Origin: Pseudomonas sp. N40(2020)
GTDB taxonomy: Bacteria > Pseudomonadota > Gammaproteobacteria > Pseudomonadales > Pseudomonadaceae
Direction of reading: 5' to 3'
Assembly (NCBI RefSeq): GCF_014472415.1
Contig: NZ_JACSZV010000002.1
Coordinates: forward strand, 1 to 64,000
Length of the DNA stretch: 64,000 nucleotides
Shown here: positions 17,330 to 26,187 of the stretch, in pieces
How the letters are laid out: the number at the start of each line of letters is the position of its first letter
Position numbering within the stretch: the stretch's first letter is position 1
Translations under genes and position numbers: made by a program
The notes under the pieces: generated by a model
Database searches by the model: none
What the model was told of the DNA's origin: nothing
Seen by the model: only the letters and a program-made list of their open reading frames with translations

Positions 17330-20029
17330 ATGAAACTTACGCTCAAGGAATTTTTCGCAGGCTTTCTGCGGACCCGCCACTTCGCCCGGCACTTCCGTCG
17401 CCTGGCGTTGCTGGAAACCATCAACGACACCACGGTCAGCCGTGAAGTCCCGCCCACTCTGGCCAACACGCTGGTCGATGCTGCGCATGGCGACAGCGCT
17501 GTGTTGCTGTCTTCAATGGGGACCCACGCCGAAGGCCTGACTGATTTTGAAGTCGATGCCCTGCGTGCGCAGTACGGCCTCAATGAAGTCGAGCACGAGC
17601 AGCCGCTGCCGTGGTGGACACACCTGTGGCACTGCTACAAAAACCCGTTCAACCTGCTGCTGACCTTGCTGGCGGTCATCTCGTGGCTGACCGAAGACCT
17701 CAAAGCCGCCGTGGTGATTTTCTCCATGGTGGTGCTGTCGACGCTGCTGCGCTTTTGGCAGGAAAGCAAATCCAACCAGGCCGCCGACGCACTCAAGGCC
17801 ATGGTCAGCAACACCGCCACGGTGATGCGCCGTGACGCACCGCGCGCCGAGTTGCCGATCAAGCAATTGGTGCCGGGCGATCTGATCGTGCTGTCGGCTG
17901 GCGACATGATTCCCGCCGATTGCCGGGTGCTCAGCGCCAAAGACCTGTTCGTCAGTCAGGCGGCAATGACTGGCGAATCGATGCCGGTGGAGAAGTTCCC
18001 GCGTCAGGCTGATCGCGACACACGCAATCCGCTGGAGCTGGAAAATATCCTGTTCATGGGCACCAACGTGGTGTCCGGCACGGCGGTGGCAGTGGTTCTC
18101 ACCACCGGCAACAGCACCTATTTCGGTGCCCTGGCGCAACGTGTCGGTGCGACTGATCGTGCGGTCACGTCGTTCCAGCTGGGCGTCAACAAAGTCAGCT
18201 GGCTGTTGATCCGTTTCATGTTCGTCATGGCGCCGCTGGTGCTGTTTATCAACGGTTTCACCAAGGGTGACTGGACCGAAGCGCTGCTGTTCGCGCTGTC
18301 GATTGCGGTCGGGCTGACCCCGGAAATGCTGCCAATGATCGTCACCTCGACGTTGGCCAAAGGCGCGGTGTTTCTGTCGCGCAAGAAAGTCATCGTCAAA
18401 CGCCTCGATGCCATTCAGAACTTCGGCGCCATGGACGTGCTGTGCACCGACAAGACCGGCACCCTGACCCAGGACAAGATTTTCCTCGCGCGCAATGTCG
18501 ACGTCTGGGGCGAAGACTCCGACGATGTGCTGGAAATGGCCTACCTCAACAGTTACTACCAGACCGGCCTGAAAAACCTGCTCGACGTGGCCGTACTGGA
18601 ACACGTGGAAGTTCACCGTGAACTGAAAGTCGGCACCGCGTTTCGCAAGGTCGATGAGATCCCGTTCGACTTCAACCGTCGCCGTATGTCGGTGGTTGTC
18701 GAGGGGCGCGGTCAGCCGCATCAACTGATCTGCAAAGGCGCGGTGGAAGAAGTGCTGGCAGTGTGCAGCCGCGTGCGTCACGGCGGCGTCGATGAAGCCT
18801 TGAGCGATGAATTGCTGACCCGGATTCGTCAGGTCACCGCAGCATTCAACGCTGAAGGCTTGCGCGTAGTGGCGGTGGCGGCCCGCTCGATGCCTGAAGG
18901 TCGCGACGTCTATAGCCTGGCCGATGAACAGGATCTGACGCTGATTGGTTACGTGGCATTCCTTGATCCACCGAAAGAAAGCACCGCGCCGGCGCTCAAG
19001 GCTTTGGCCGAGCATGGCGTAGCCGTGAAGGTGCTGACCGGTGACAACGAATTGGTGACCGCGAAAATCTGCCGCGAAGTCGGCCTCGCGCAACAGGGCT
19101 TGTTATTGGGCAACGATATCGAGCGCATGAGCGATGCCGAGCTGGCCGAGGCGGTAGAGAAAACCAACGTCTTCGCCAAACTGACGCCGTCGCACAAGGA
19201 ACGCATCGTGCGCATCCTCAAGGGCAACGGTCATGTGGTCGGTTTCATGGGCGACGGCATCAACGATGCGCCGGCGCTGCGCACGGCCGACATCGGTATC
19301 TCGGTGGATAGCGCGGTGGACATCGCCAAAGAGGCCGCGGACATCATCCTTCTGGAAAAAAGCCTGATGGTGCTGGAGGAGGGCGTGCTCGAAGGGCGGC
19401 GCACCTTCGCCAACATGCTCAAGTACATCAAAATGACCGCCAGTTCCAACTTCGGCAACGTGTTCTCGGTGCTGGTTGCCAGTGCATTCATTCCGTTCCT
19501 GCCGATGCTGCCCATGCATCTGTTGGTGCAGAACCTGCTCTACGACATTTCGCAGATCGCCATCCCGTTCGACAACGTCGATGAAGAGATGCTGAAAAAG
19601 CCGCAGCGCTGGCAGCCGGGCGACGTTGGGCGCTTCATGCTGTTCTTCGGCCCGATCAGTTCGATCTTCGACATCACCACGTTCGCTTTGATGTGGTACG
19701 TGTTTGATGCCAACACCCCGGATCACCAGACGCTGTTCCAGTCGGGCTGGTTCGTGGTGGGGTTGCTGACCCAGACGCTGATCGTGCACATGATCCGCAC
19801 GCCGAAGATTCCGTTCCTGCAAAGCCGCGCAGCTCTGCCGCTGCTGGTAATGACCGGGATCATCATGGCGGTCGGCATCTTCCTGCCGATGGGGCCGCTG
19901 GCGCACTACTTCAAATTGCAGGCGCTGCCATCGCTGTACTTCGTGTTCTTGCCGGTGATTCTGCTGGCGTACATGGCGTTGACCCAAGCGGTTAAAGGTT
20001 TCTACATCCGCCGGTTCGGCTGGCAGTAA
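17330..20029 (+). CDS. mgtA: Magnesium-importing P-type ATPase
   Basis: Inner-membrane P-type (P3B) ATPase that imports Mg2+ at low external magnesium. From the ATG at 17330 (AGGGG upstream) it has 899 aa, the usual MgtA/MgtB length. Visible motifs are the actuator TGES, the phosphorylation site DKTGTLT with Asp near residue 374, the nucleotide-domain KGAVEE, and the hinge GDGINDAPAL. Ten membrane segments are plausible, the last group from about residue 690. mgtC lies 130 bp downstream, giving an mgtA-mgtC pair. Confidence 0.95.
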   Translation: MKLTLKEFFAGFLRTRHFARHFRRLALLETINDTTVSREVPPTLANTLVDAAHGDSAVLLSSMGTHAEGLTDFEVDALRAQYGLNEVEHEQPLPWWTHLWHCYKNPFNLLLTLLAVISWLTEDLKAAVVIFSMVVLSTLLRFWQESKSNQAADALKAMVSNTATVMRRDAPRAELPIKQLVPGDLIVLSAGDMIPADCRVLSAKDLFVSQAAMTGESMPVEKFPRQADRDTRNPLELENILFMGTNVVSGTAVAVVLTTGNSTYFGALAQRVGATDRAVTSFQLGVNKVSWLLIRFMFVMAPLVLFINGFTKGDWTEALLFALSIAVGLTPEMLPMIVTSTLAKGAVFLSRKKVIVKRLDAIQNFGAMDVLCTDKTGTLTQDKIFLARNVDVWGEDSDDVLEMAYLNSYYQTGLKNLLDVAVLEHVEVHRELKVGTAFRKVDEIPFDFNRRRMSVVVEGRGQPHQLICKGAVEEVLAVCSRVRHGGVDEALSDELLTRIRQVTAAFNAEGLRVVAVAARSMPEGRDVYSLADEQDLTLIGYVAFLDPPKESTAPALKALAEHGVAVKVLTGDNELVTAKICREVGLAQQGLLLGNDIERMSDAELAEAVEKTNVFAKLTPSHKERIVRILKGNGHVVGFMGDGINDAPALRTADIGISVDSAVDIAKEAADIILLEKSLMVLEEGVLEGRRTFANMLKYIKMTASSNFGNVFSVLVASAFIPFLPMLPMHLLVQNLLYDISQIAIPFDNVDEEMLKKPQRWQPGDVGRFMLFFGPISSIFDITTFALMWYVFDANTPDHQTLFQSGWFVVGLLTQTLIVHMIRTPKIPFLQSRAALPLLVMTGIIMAVGIFLPMGPLAHYFKLQALPSLYFVFLPVILLAYMALTQAVKGFYIRRFGWQ

Positions 20030-20038
20030 TGCTGCACC

Positions 20039-20128
20039 TGTAGGAGTGAGCCTGCTCGCGATAGCAATCTGTCTGTCAAGATTTCCAGCGACTGACACAC
20101 CGCTATCGCGAGCAGGCTCACTCCTACA
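20039..20128. repeat. REPIN-like palindrome between mgtA and mgtC
   Basis: TGTAGGAGTGAGCCTGCTCG with its inverted copy at the other end, a second REP family different from that at 16772. Confidence 0.85.
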
Positions 20129-20157
20129 GAGATCGCGTGTTTTTCAAGGATTTCATC

Positions 20158-20874
20158 ATGCAAGCCATCAACAACCTCAACCTCACTTCGCTGCTCGACA
20201 CCCTGATCAGCCTCAGCGCCGCGTTCATCCTCGGCGGCTTGATCGGCTTCGAACGCCAGTATCGGCAACGCACTGCCGGCCTGCGCACCAATGTGCTGGT
20301 GGCGGTCGGCGCAGCGATTTTCGTCGACATGGCCAACCGTCTCGCGGGCGCTGAAGGCGCGGTGCGGGTGGTTGCCTATGTGGTCTCCGGCATCGGTTTT
20401 CTCGGTGCCGGGGTGATCATGCGCGAAGAAGGCAACGTGCGTGGCCTCAACACTGCCGCAACCCTGTGGACCTCGGCAGCAGTCGGCGCCTGCGCGGGTG
20501 CCGACCTGCTCGCCGAAGCAGTGCTCGGCACACTGTTTATCCTCGCCGCCAACACCTTGCTGCGGCCTATCGTCAACAACATCAACCGTCAGCCACTGGA
20601 CGTGGTCTCGGCCGAAGTCACCAACATCGTCTACGTCATCGCCCGGCGCTCGCAGCAGAAAGCCGTGTTCGCCTTGCTCGAAGCGGAACTGGAACGCAGT
20701 AATTACCCGGCCAGCGATGTCGACGTGCATGCCTTCGGTGCCGATGAAATTGAAATCGAGGCGACGCTGGCGACCACCTCGGTCGATGGGGATGAACTGG
20801 ATGCTCTGGTAGCGCGGATCTCGACTTCATCGCTGGTGGTGCAGGCGTTCTGGAGTCCGAGTACCACCGATTAG
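20158..20874 (+). CDS. mgtC: MgtC family membrane protein
   Basis: MgtC/SapB family inner-membrane protein. In other bacteria MgtC promotes growth in low Mg2+ and intracellular survival, partly by inhibiting the F-type ATP synthase. The ATG at 20158 has AAGGA upstream and gives 238 aa. About five N-terminal membrane segments carry the family features [22 protein letters not shown] and [10 protein letters not shown] soluble ACT-like C-terminal domain runs from about residue 150. It follows mgtA across a REPIN. Confidence 0.93.
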   Translation: MQAINNLNLTSLLDTLISLSAAFILGGLIGFERQYRQRTAGLRTNVLVAVGAAIFVDMANRLAGAEGAVRVVAYVVSGIGFLGAGVIMREEGNVRGLNTAATLWTSAAVGACAGADLLAEAVLGTLFILAANTLLRPIVNNINRQPLDVVSAEVTNIVYVIARRSQQKAVFALLEAELERSNYPASDVDVHAFGADEIEIEATLATTSVDGDELDALVARISTSSLVVQAFWSPSTTD

Positions 20875-20880
20875 CGCTGA

Positions 20881-20893
20881 GAAATGTCCTACA
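20881..20893 (+). promoter_or_regulatory. GAAATTTCCTACA-type box (copy 1), upstream of fimbrial cluster
   Basis: GAAATGTCCTACA, with TGTCGGA following as an imperfect inverted partner. A TACATT at 20912-20917, 18 bases downstream, could be a -10. The 301-bp gap 20875-21175 shows no other recognised element. Confidence 0.55.
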
Positions 20894-21175
20894 TGTCGGA
20901 GAGAAAGAACTTACATTTTCACTAGGGGGCATCACTCATTATTTTCCTCGGAGCAGAGATGCCCGGCGTCCTGAATAATCAGTGAGGCATCACTTTTTTC
21001 ACAACTGTTGGGCCAGGAAAATACCGGCGGCGATGGCCAAAAGTATGGGGGGCTTCAGTTGTCGGAATAAGCCATGGTTTATTTGTTACAGCGATAAACC
21101 AGGTTGCCGCTCGTGAGTTGTTTGGGAAGCCAGGCCGCTGGGCCTGATAAATAACTATCCCTAGAGATGCCTACG

Positions 21176-21706
21176 ATGAATAAGTTTTTCGCTGTGACTA
21201 CCGCTGCTGTTGCCATGAGCCTTGCTTCTTTCGCCAATGCTGCGCCAGCAACCGGCAACCCAGGCACCGTGCGCTTTATCGGTGAAATCGTTTCCGGCGC
21301 GTGCGGTATCGACGCCAACTCCCTTGATCAAACTGTTTCGCTGGGTCAGGTGCCGTCGAACCGTTTCAAGGCTACGGGTGATCGCTCCGACCCGGTCAAG
21401 TTCGACATCGTCCTGACCGACTGCGACACCACCACCCAGAAGAACGCCCGCTTCACCTTCAGCGGCGTGCAGGATCCATCGGTTCCGGCACTGTTCGCTA
21501 CTACTGGCCTGGCCCAGAACGTCGGCATCCGCCTGCAGGCCAGCGCTGGTGAAATGCTCGATAACGGCAAGGAGCAGGTCGCGCCGGTCGTTCTGCAAGA
21601 CGGCAACAACACCGTGACCTTCGCGGCGATGTACGAAGCCACCGCTGCTTCCGTTACTACCGGTGAAGCGGACAGCGTTGCCAACTTCACCGTTGCCTAC
21701 AACTGA
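21176..21706 (+). CDS. Type 1-like fimbrial major subunit
   Basis: Chaperone-usher pilin of 176 aa. A signal peptide (MNKFFAVTTAAVAMSLASFANA) is followed by the pilin fold, with the Cys of VSGACGIDA and its partner in TDCDTTT forming the conserved disulfide. The C-terminus (ADSVANFTVAYN) ends in the donor beta-strand pattern with a penultimate Tyr. An in-frame ATG at 21167 is an alternative start. It is first in a subunit-usher-chaperone-adhesin cluster and is followed by a strong hairpin, as expected for a subunit made in excess. Confidence 0.88.
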   Translation: MNKFFAVTTAAVAMSLASFANAAPATGNPGTVRFIGEIVSGACGIDANSLDQTVSLGQVPSNRFKATGDRSDPVKFDIVLTDCDTTTQKNARFTFSGVQDPSVPALFATTGLAQNVGIRLQASAGEMLDNGKEQVAPVVLQDGNNTVTFAAMYEATAASVTTGEADSVANFTVAYN

Positions 21707-21730
21707 TACGCCCGTATCGATTGTTTTAAG

Positions 21731-21756
21731 AAAAAGGGGCGATAGCCCCTTTTTTC
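21731..21756 (+). terminator. Terminator between pilin and usher
   Basis: Stem AAAAGGGGC/GCCCCTTTT with loop GATA-like and a T run (about 21750-21755). It should sharply reduce read-through into the usher. Confidence 0.8.
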
Positions 21757-21791
21757 TTATCCGTCAGAGCACTGTTTAAAGGGTATTGCCC

Positions 21792-24233
21792 GTGTACTGC
21801 CGCACACTTTTTGTGTCTTGCGTATTGATCACCTCTGCGCGTTATTCCAATGCTGTGGAGTTCAATTCGGAGTTTCTGAATATTGATCGTAAAGACAATA
21901 TCAGCCTCGGACAGTTTACCCATGCCCAATACACCGTGCCCGGCAGTTACTTACTGGATATCACGGTCAATCAGCGTTACTTCGGTAACCGTTCCATTGA
22001 ATTCAAAAGTGCTGACGATCCGCAGGAAAGTTACGCCTGCCTGCCGGAAGAACTGGTGGCGATGTTCGGTTTGAAACCGGACGTCTTGAAGGGCCTGCCA
22101 AGATTAGCTGGCGGCCAGTGCGTTGATTTGCGCGGGATCGACAACGCCAGCATCAAGTACATCAAAAGTCTGGGCCGACTCTCGATCAGTCTGCCGCAGG
22201 CGACGTTTCAATATGACGATCCCAATTACATTCCCCCGGCTGCCTGGAGCGAGGGGCTGGACGGCGCATTGCTTGATTACCGAGTGATCGCCAACAGCCG
22301 CCAGTCCACGGCGTCCGGAGACTCCCGTTCGTTGCAAAGTTACGGCACCGCCGGGTTGAACATTGACGCCTGGCGGATTCGTGCCGATTACCAGGCCCGG
22401 CAAGAGTCCGGTAACCAGAGCGGCGACATCAACAGCAAAGCGTTCCAGTTGAACCGTCTCTATGCCTATCGCGCCTTGCCGGCCATTCGCTCGAAACTAT
22501 CGGTGGGCGAAGATTATTTGAACTCCGATGTGTTCGATACGTTTGCGCTGCGTGGTGCGACGCTGAGCAGTGACGACCGCATGCTGCCGCCCAGTTTGCG
22601 CGGTTATGCGCCGTTGATCAGTGGTTTGGCGCGGACCAACGCGACCGTGACCGTGTCGCAGCAGGGGCGGGTGTTGTACTCGACCACGGTGACTCCCGGC
22701 GCATTCAGTATTCAGGATTTGAACAGCAGCGCCCAAGGCACGCTGGACGTCACCGTGCGCGAAGAGGACGGCACCGAGCAGACCTTCACGGTCACCACTG
22801 CGGCGGTACCGTTTTTGTCCCGCGAGGGCGAGTTGCGCTACAAGGTCTCGGCCGGGCAGCCGCGACTCAACGGCGCCGGCGGCACCGAGCCGGGGTTTAT
22901 TGCTTCAGAGATCGCCTACGGTTTGCCTCGGGACTGGACGGTATATGGCGGCGTGCTTGCCGCTTCGGATTACCTGTCGGATGCCATCGGCGTCGGTAAG
23001 GATCTCGGGGTGTTCGGCGCCTTATCGGCAGACGTCACCACGTCGCGGGCCAAGCTGCGCTGGAGTGGCGAAACGGTGGTGGGTAATTCGTACCGGATCA
23101 ACTATTCCAAGCGTTTCGATGACATTGGCACAGACCTGCGGTTTCTCGGCTACCGCTTTTCTGACAAGACGTTTACCAACTTCTCGCAGTTTGTCGGCGA
23201 CCCTGATTCCTATTCACTGAACTCGGGCAAGCAGCGTTATTCGGTGACGCTGGCCAAGCATTTTTCCTGGCTGTCGACGAGTGTCTCCTACGACCATTCC
23301 ACCTATTGGGATGCGGCGCCTTCCGAGCGTTTCGGTTTGTCGCTGGCACGCAGTTTTTCCATCGGCAACGTCAAGAACATCAACGCCAACCTGTCGGCCT
23401 ATCAAACCCGCAATACGCGGCAGAACGATTCGCAGATCTATCTTGGGGTTTCCATTCCGCTGGGCGGTAACTCGATGCTGTCGAGCAATATGCAGCGCTC
23501 GGGCGCCGGAGCGTCGTCGGGCAACGTCGGTTATAGCCATGACGACGGCGATGGCCTGAATTATCAGGTGTATGGCGGGATCGGTGACAACCGCTACGTC
23601 AACGCTTATGTCGGCAAGCGTGCTTCTACCTATCGGGCCAACGCTTCTGCTACCACCGATGGCAGCACCTACCGTTCGCTGACCGGCGAGTTCGACAGTT
23701 CGCTGGTCGCCACCCGTTATGGCGTGTCGGCCCATGGCAACGGTTCGAATGGCGATACCCGGTTGCTGGTGTCGACCGAGGGTGTGCCGGACGTGGCGTT
23801 CAGTGGTCAGACCCGCTCCAACCAGGCCGGGTACGCGGTGATGGACGGTTTGCCATCGTTCCAGGCCTATGAGGCGCGGATCAACATGGAAAAGTTGCCG
23901 CTCAACACCGAAGTTTCCAACCCGGTGCAGCGTCTGGCACTGACCGAGGGTGCTATCGGCTATGTCAATTTTTCCACTGCCCGTGGGCATAACGCCTACG
24001 TGACGTTAACCCGAGCGGATGGCAAACCGGTGCCGTTCGGTGCGTCGGTGCAGGACAAACACACAAACAAGGAAGTAGGCATCGTCGGTGAAGCCGGGGT
24101 GACTTATCTGCTGGGCGTCAAAACGCAGGCTGAGTTGGTCGCGGTGTGGGACGACGTCAATCGTTGTGCCCTGGCCGCACTGCCTGAGGAAGACGTCGTG
24201 ACCAACATCGCCAAACCCGTGCGCTGCCTTTAA
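21792..24233 (+). CDS. Fimbrial outer-membrane usher
   Basis: FimD/PapC-type usher, the outer-membrane assembly platform. I chose the GTG at 21792 because AAAGGG lies 8 bases before it; a TTG at 21786 is too close. This gives 813 aa. A short signal peptide ends near ARYSNA. The N-terminal chaperone-binding domain begins VEFNSEFL, the beta-barrel and plug occupy the middle (RGYAPLISGLARTNATVTV), and the C-terminal domain has GQTRSNQAGYAV and the final disulfide Cys pair (NRCALA, VRCL). Confidence 0.92.
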   Translation: MYCRTLFVSCVLITSARYSNAVEFNSEFLNIDRKDNISLGQFTHAQYTVPGSYLLDITVNQRYFGNRSIEFKSADDPQESYACLPEELVAMFGLKPDVLKGLPRLAGGQCVDLRGIDNASIKYIKSLGRLSISLPQATFQYDDPNYIPPAAWSEGLDGALLDYRVIANSRQSTASGDSRSLQSYGTAGLNIDAWRIRADYQARQESGNQSGDINSKAFQLNRLYAYRALPAIRSKLSVGEDYLNSDVFDTFALRGATLSSDDRMLPPSLRGYAPLISGLARTNATVTVSQQGRVLYSTTVTPGAFSIQDLNSSAQGTLDVTVREEDGTEQTFTVTTAAVPFLSREGELRYKVSAGQPRLNGAGGTEPGFIASEIAYGLPRDWTVYGGVLAASDYLSDAIGVGKDLGVFGALSADVTTSRAKLRWSGETVVGNSYRINYSKRFDDIGTDLRFLGYRFSDKTFTNFSQFVGDPDSYSLNSGKQRYSVTLAKHFSWLSTSVSYDHSTYWDAAPSERFGLSLARSFSIGNVKNINANLSAYQTRNTRQNDSQIYLGVSIPLGGNSMLSSNMQRSGAGASSGNVGYSHDDGDGLNYQVYGGIGDNRYVNAYVGKRASTYRANASATTDGSTYRSLTGEFDSSLVATRYGVSAHGNGSNGDTRLLVSTEGVPDVAFSGQTRSNQAGYAVMDGLPSFQAYEARINMEKLPLNTEVSNPVQRLALTEGAIGYVNFSTARGHNAYVTLTRADGKPVPFGASVQDKHTNKEVGIVGEAGVTYLLGVKTQAELVAVWDDVNRCALAALPEEDVVTNIAKPVRCL

Positions 24234-24279
24234 TCCGGGCCCGAAGTTGACTCGGCCCTTATCCTTGTGGAGAAACCTC

Positions 24280-25026
24280 ATGCAATCTCTTTCATTGTTC
24301 ACAACCCGTGGCCTGTTCAATCGATTGGGCCTCATTGCAGGCCTGTGTGTGCCGTTGTTGGCGAACGCGGCCGTGGTGCCGGATCGAACGCGAATCGTGT
24401 TCGAGGAGAGCGCGCCGTCGGTAAGCGTCACGCTCAGCAACAAGAACGCGCAGTTGCCTTTTGTCGTGCAGTCGTGGATCGAAAACGAAGCTGGCCAAAA
24501 GGTCACGACGCCGTTCATGGTGCTGCCGCCATTGCAGCGCATTGAACCCAGTGAAAGCAGCGTGCTGCGCATCGTGAAACTGCCTGAGCTGGCCTTGCCC
24601 AAAGATCGCGAGTCGGTGTTTTACCTTAACGTGCGCGAGATTCCACCCAAGACCCAGGCCGTCAATTCGATGCAGATCGCCTTGCAGTCGAAAATCAAGC
24701 TGTTCTATCGCCCGGCCTCGGTCAAACGCGAACGTGGCGACGATCTGGCATTGGGCCTGAAGCTGAAAATCGATCCGGGCAGCAAACAGCTTTTGGTGGA
24801 CAACCCGACGCCGTTCCACATCACCGTTGTCGGGTTGCTGGCCGGTGAGCAAAAGACTCGGATGCCGATCGACACCATCATGATCGCGCCCTACGCCAAC
24901 GCACGCTTTCCATTGACCAGCACCGCGCTTACCTCGCTGCGGGTATCGAACATGAACGACTTCGGTGGGCAGACCGATACGCTGTTCAATTGCGTGGCAA
25001 ACGTCTGCACGGGCGTCAAACCATGA
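24280..25026 (+). CDS. Periplasmic fimbrial chaperone
   Basis: PapD-type chaperone of 248 aa that caps pilin subunits in the periplasm by donor-strand complementation. The ATG at 24280 has GGAG upstream and a signal peptide ending LLANA. Two Ig-like domains follow, with RTRIVFEE, FVVQSWIEN, the P-x-x-x-R-I-E and L-R-I-V pattern, the REIPP motif and NPTPFHITV in domain 2. Its stop overlaps the adhesin start as ATGA. Confidence 0.93.
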   Translation: MQSLSLFTTRGLFNRLGLIAGLCVPLLANAAVVPDRTRIVFEESAPSVSVTLSNKNAQLPFVVQSWIENEAGQKVTTPFMVLPPLQRIEPSESSVLRIVKLPELALPKDRESVFYLNVREIPPKTQAVNSMQIALQSKIKLFYRPASVKRERGDDLALGLKLKIDPGSKQLLVDNPTPFHITVVGLLAGEQKTRMPIDTIMIAPYANARFPLTSTALTSLRVSNMNDFGGQTDTLFNCVANVCTGVKP

Positions 25027-26039
25027 AGCGCACGCAGCTCAGGCTTTGTCTGGCAATGCTGTTGCTGATGTTTTCTCAGGCGTCCTGGGCGATGTTGTGT
25101 AAATCGTTGAATGACGGTTCCTACCTGAGCGAATACATCGGCCCGGTGTCGGTGCCCGATACAGTGCCGGACGGCACGATCATCTGGCGCTCGAAAACGC
25201 ATGTGGTGCCCGCCAAGTGCTTTAAGGTTCACGACATCCATTTTGCCGAAGACGACCCGATTTATTTCTACGGCAACCCGGCCGGACTGAACGCGACGCC
25301 CTGGGGTATCGAATTTGGTCTGGTGTACAAGGGGGTGACAGCCTGGGACGGTGACTGGAGCGCCAATCCCACCCAAGGGGTGAATACCGGTTTTGTTTCA
25401 CGGGGCTGCCCCGCTGCCTCCAATGATGCAGAGATGCTGCCGTGTTCGTTGGTCAGTCCGAGCATTGCTTTTCAGGTGGTGATCCGCAAACGCGGGCTGT
25501 TACCGCTGCAGCGCCCCTCACAAGATACGTACGACGTATTCCAGTTCGACGGGTTGTATGGACTCAATGGCGGGCCGGGCAACCCATTCGGCAATTTCCG
25601 TTTTCAACTCAGCGGCCTGCAAAATATTGTCGGGACGGCTTGCAGTGTTGATGTAACGGTAACTCCGGAGCCTGGAATCGTCGATTTCGGGATCATCCAG
25701 AAAACCGCCACCGGCCTCTCTCCGCCCAATCCGACTCGGCCGTTCAGCCTGGCGCTGGAGAAAAGATGCAGCACGGCGATCAACCTGGGCGCCACATTGG
25801 TCACGACTCAGCAGCAGGGTGACTACACGATTGTGCCGGCCAGTGATAGCCAGTTCGGCATTCAGGTGCGGGACTCACGCAATCAATTGGTGCCGATCAA
25901 CGAACCTTTTCCGCTGGTCAATTTTCCGCCGGACGTGACTCATATCGACTTGCCGTTCAGTGCTTCAGTCGTATCGTTGGGCGATCCGAAGGTCGGGCCT
26001 TTCGAAGCGATCATGGTGGTGCAGATCATCTATTACTGA
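25023..26039 (+). CDS. Fimbrial tip adhesin-like protein
   Basis: 338 aa, starting at the overlapping ATG 25023. A signal peptide (ending SQASWA) precedes an N-terminal region of about 180 residues with several Cys, as in a receptor-binding domain. The C-terminal pilin-like domain runs from about residue 205 (CSVDVTVTPEPGIVDFG) and ends in an alternating hydrophobic strand finishing IIYY. Size and last position in the cluster indicate the tip adhesin. The ligand is unknown. Confidence 0.8.
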   Translation: MKRTQLRLCLAMLLLMFSQASWAMLCKSLNDGSYLSEYIGPVSVPDTVPDGTIIWRSKTHVVPAKCFKVHDIHFAEDDPIYFYGNPAGLNATPWGIEFGLVYKGVTAWDGDWSANPTQGVNTGFVSRGCPAASNDAEMLPCSLVSPSIAFQVVIRKRGLLPLQRPSQDTYDVFQFDGLYGLNGGPGNPFGNFRFQLSGLQNIVGTACSVDVTVTPEPGIVDFGIIQKTATGLSPPNPTRPFSLALEKRCSTAINLGATLVTTQQQGDYTIVPASDSQFGIQVRDSRNQLVPINEPFPLVNFPPDVTHIDLPFSASVVSLGDPKVGPFEAIMVVQIIYY

Positions 26040-26090
26040 GGCAGGCGGCCGGCGCCAACGCCGCCATTTTTTTGCAGGCGCTATCTCTGG

Positions 26091-26103
26091 GAAATTTCCT
26101 ACA
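26091..26103 (+). promoter_or_regulatory. GAAATTTCCTACA box (copy 2), upstream of first EAL regulator
   Basis: Exact GAAATTTCCTACA, 84 bp before the start codon. The centre GGAAATTTCC is a perfect palindrome, and TGTCGGA follows. This copy lacks a well-placed -10. Confidence 0.6.
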
Positions 26104-26187
26104 TGACTGTCGGATAAGTCCTTCGCAACCTGCTCTCGGCTGTCGCCAATATGCCTGCTCTCAGGTCGATTAAGCGATGAATTGACG

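Noticed and set aside
17513..19093. 526-codon minus-strand frame opposite mgtA
   Set aside because: Antisense to a complete P-type ATPase with all motifs.
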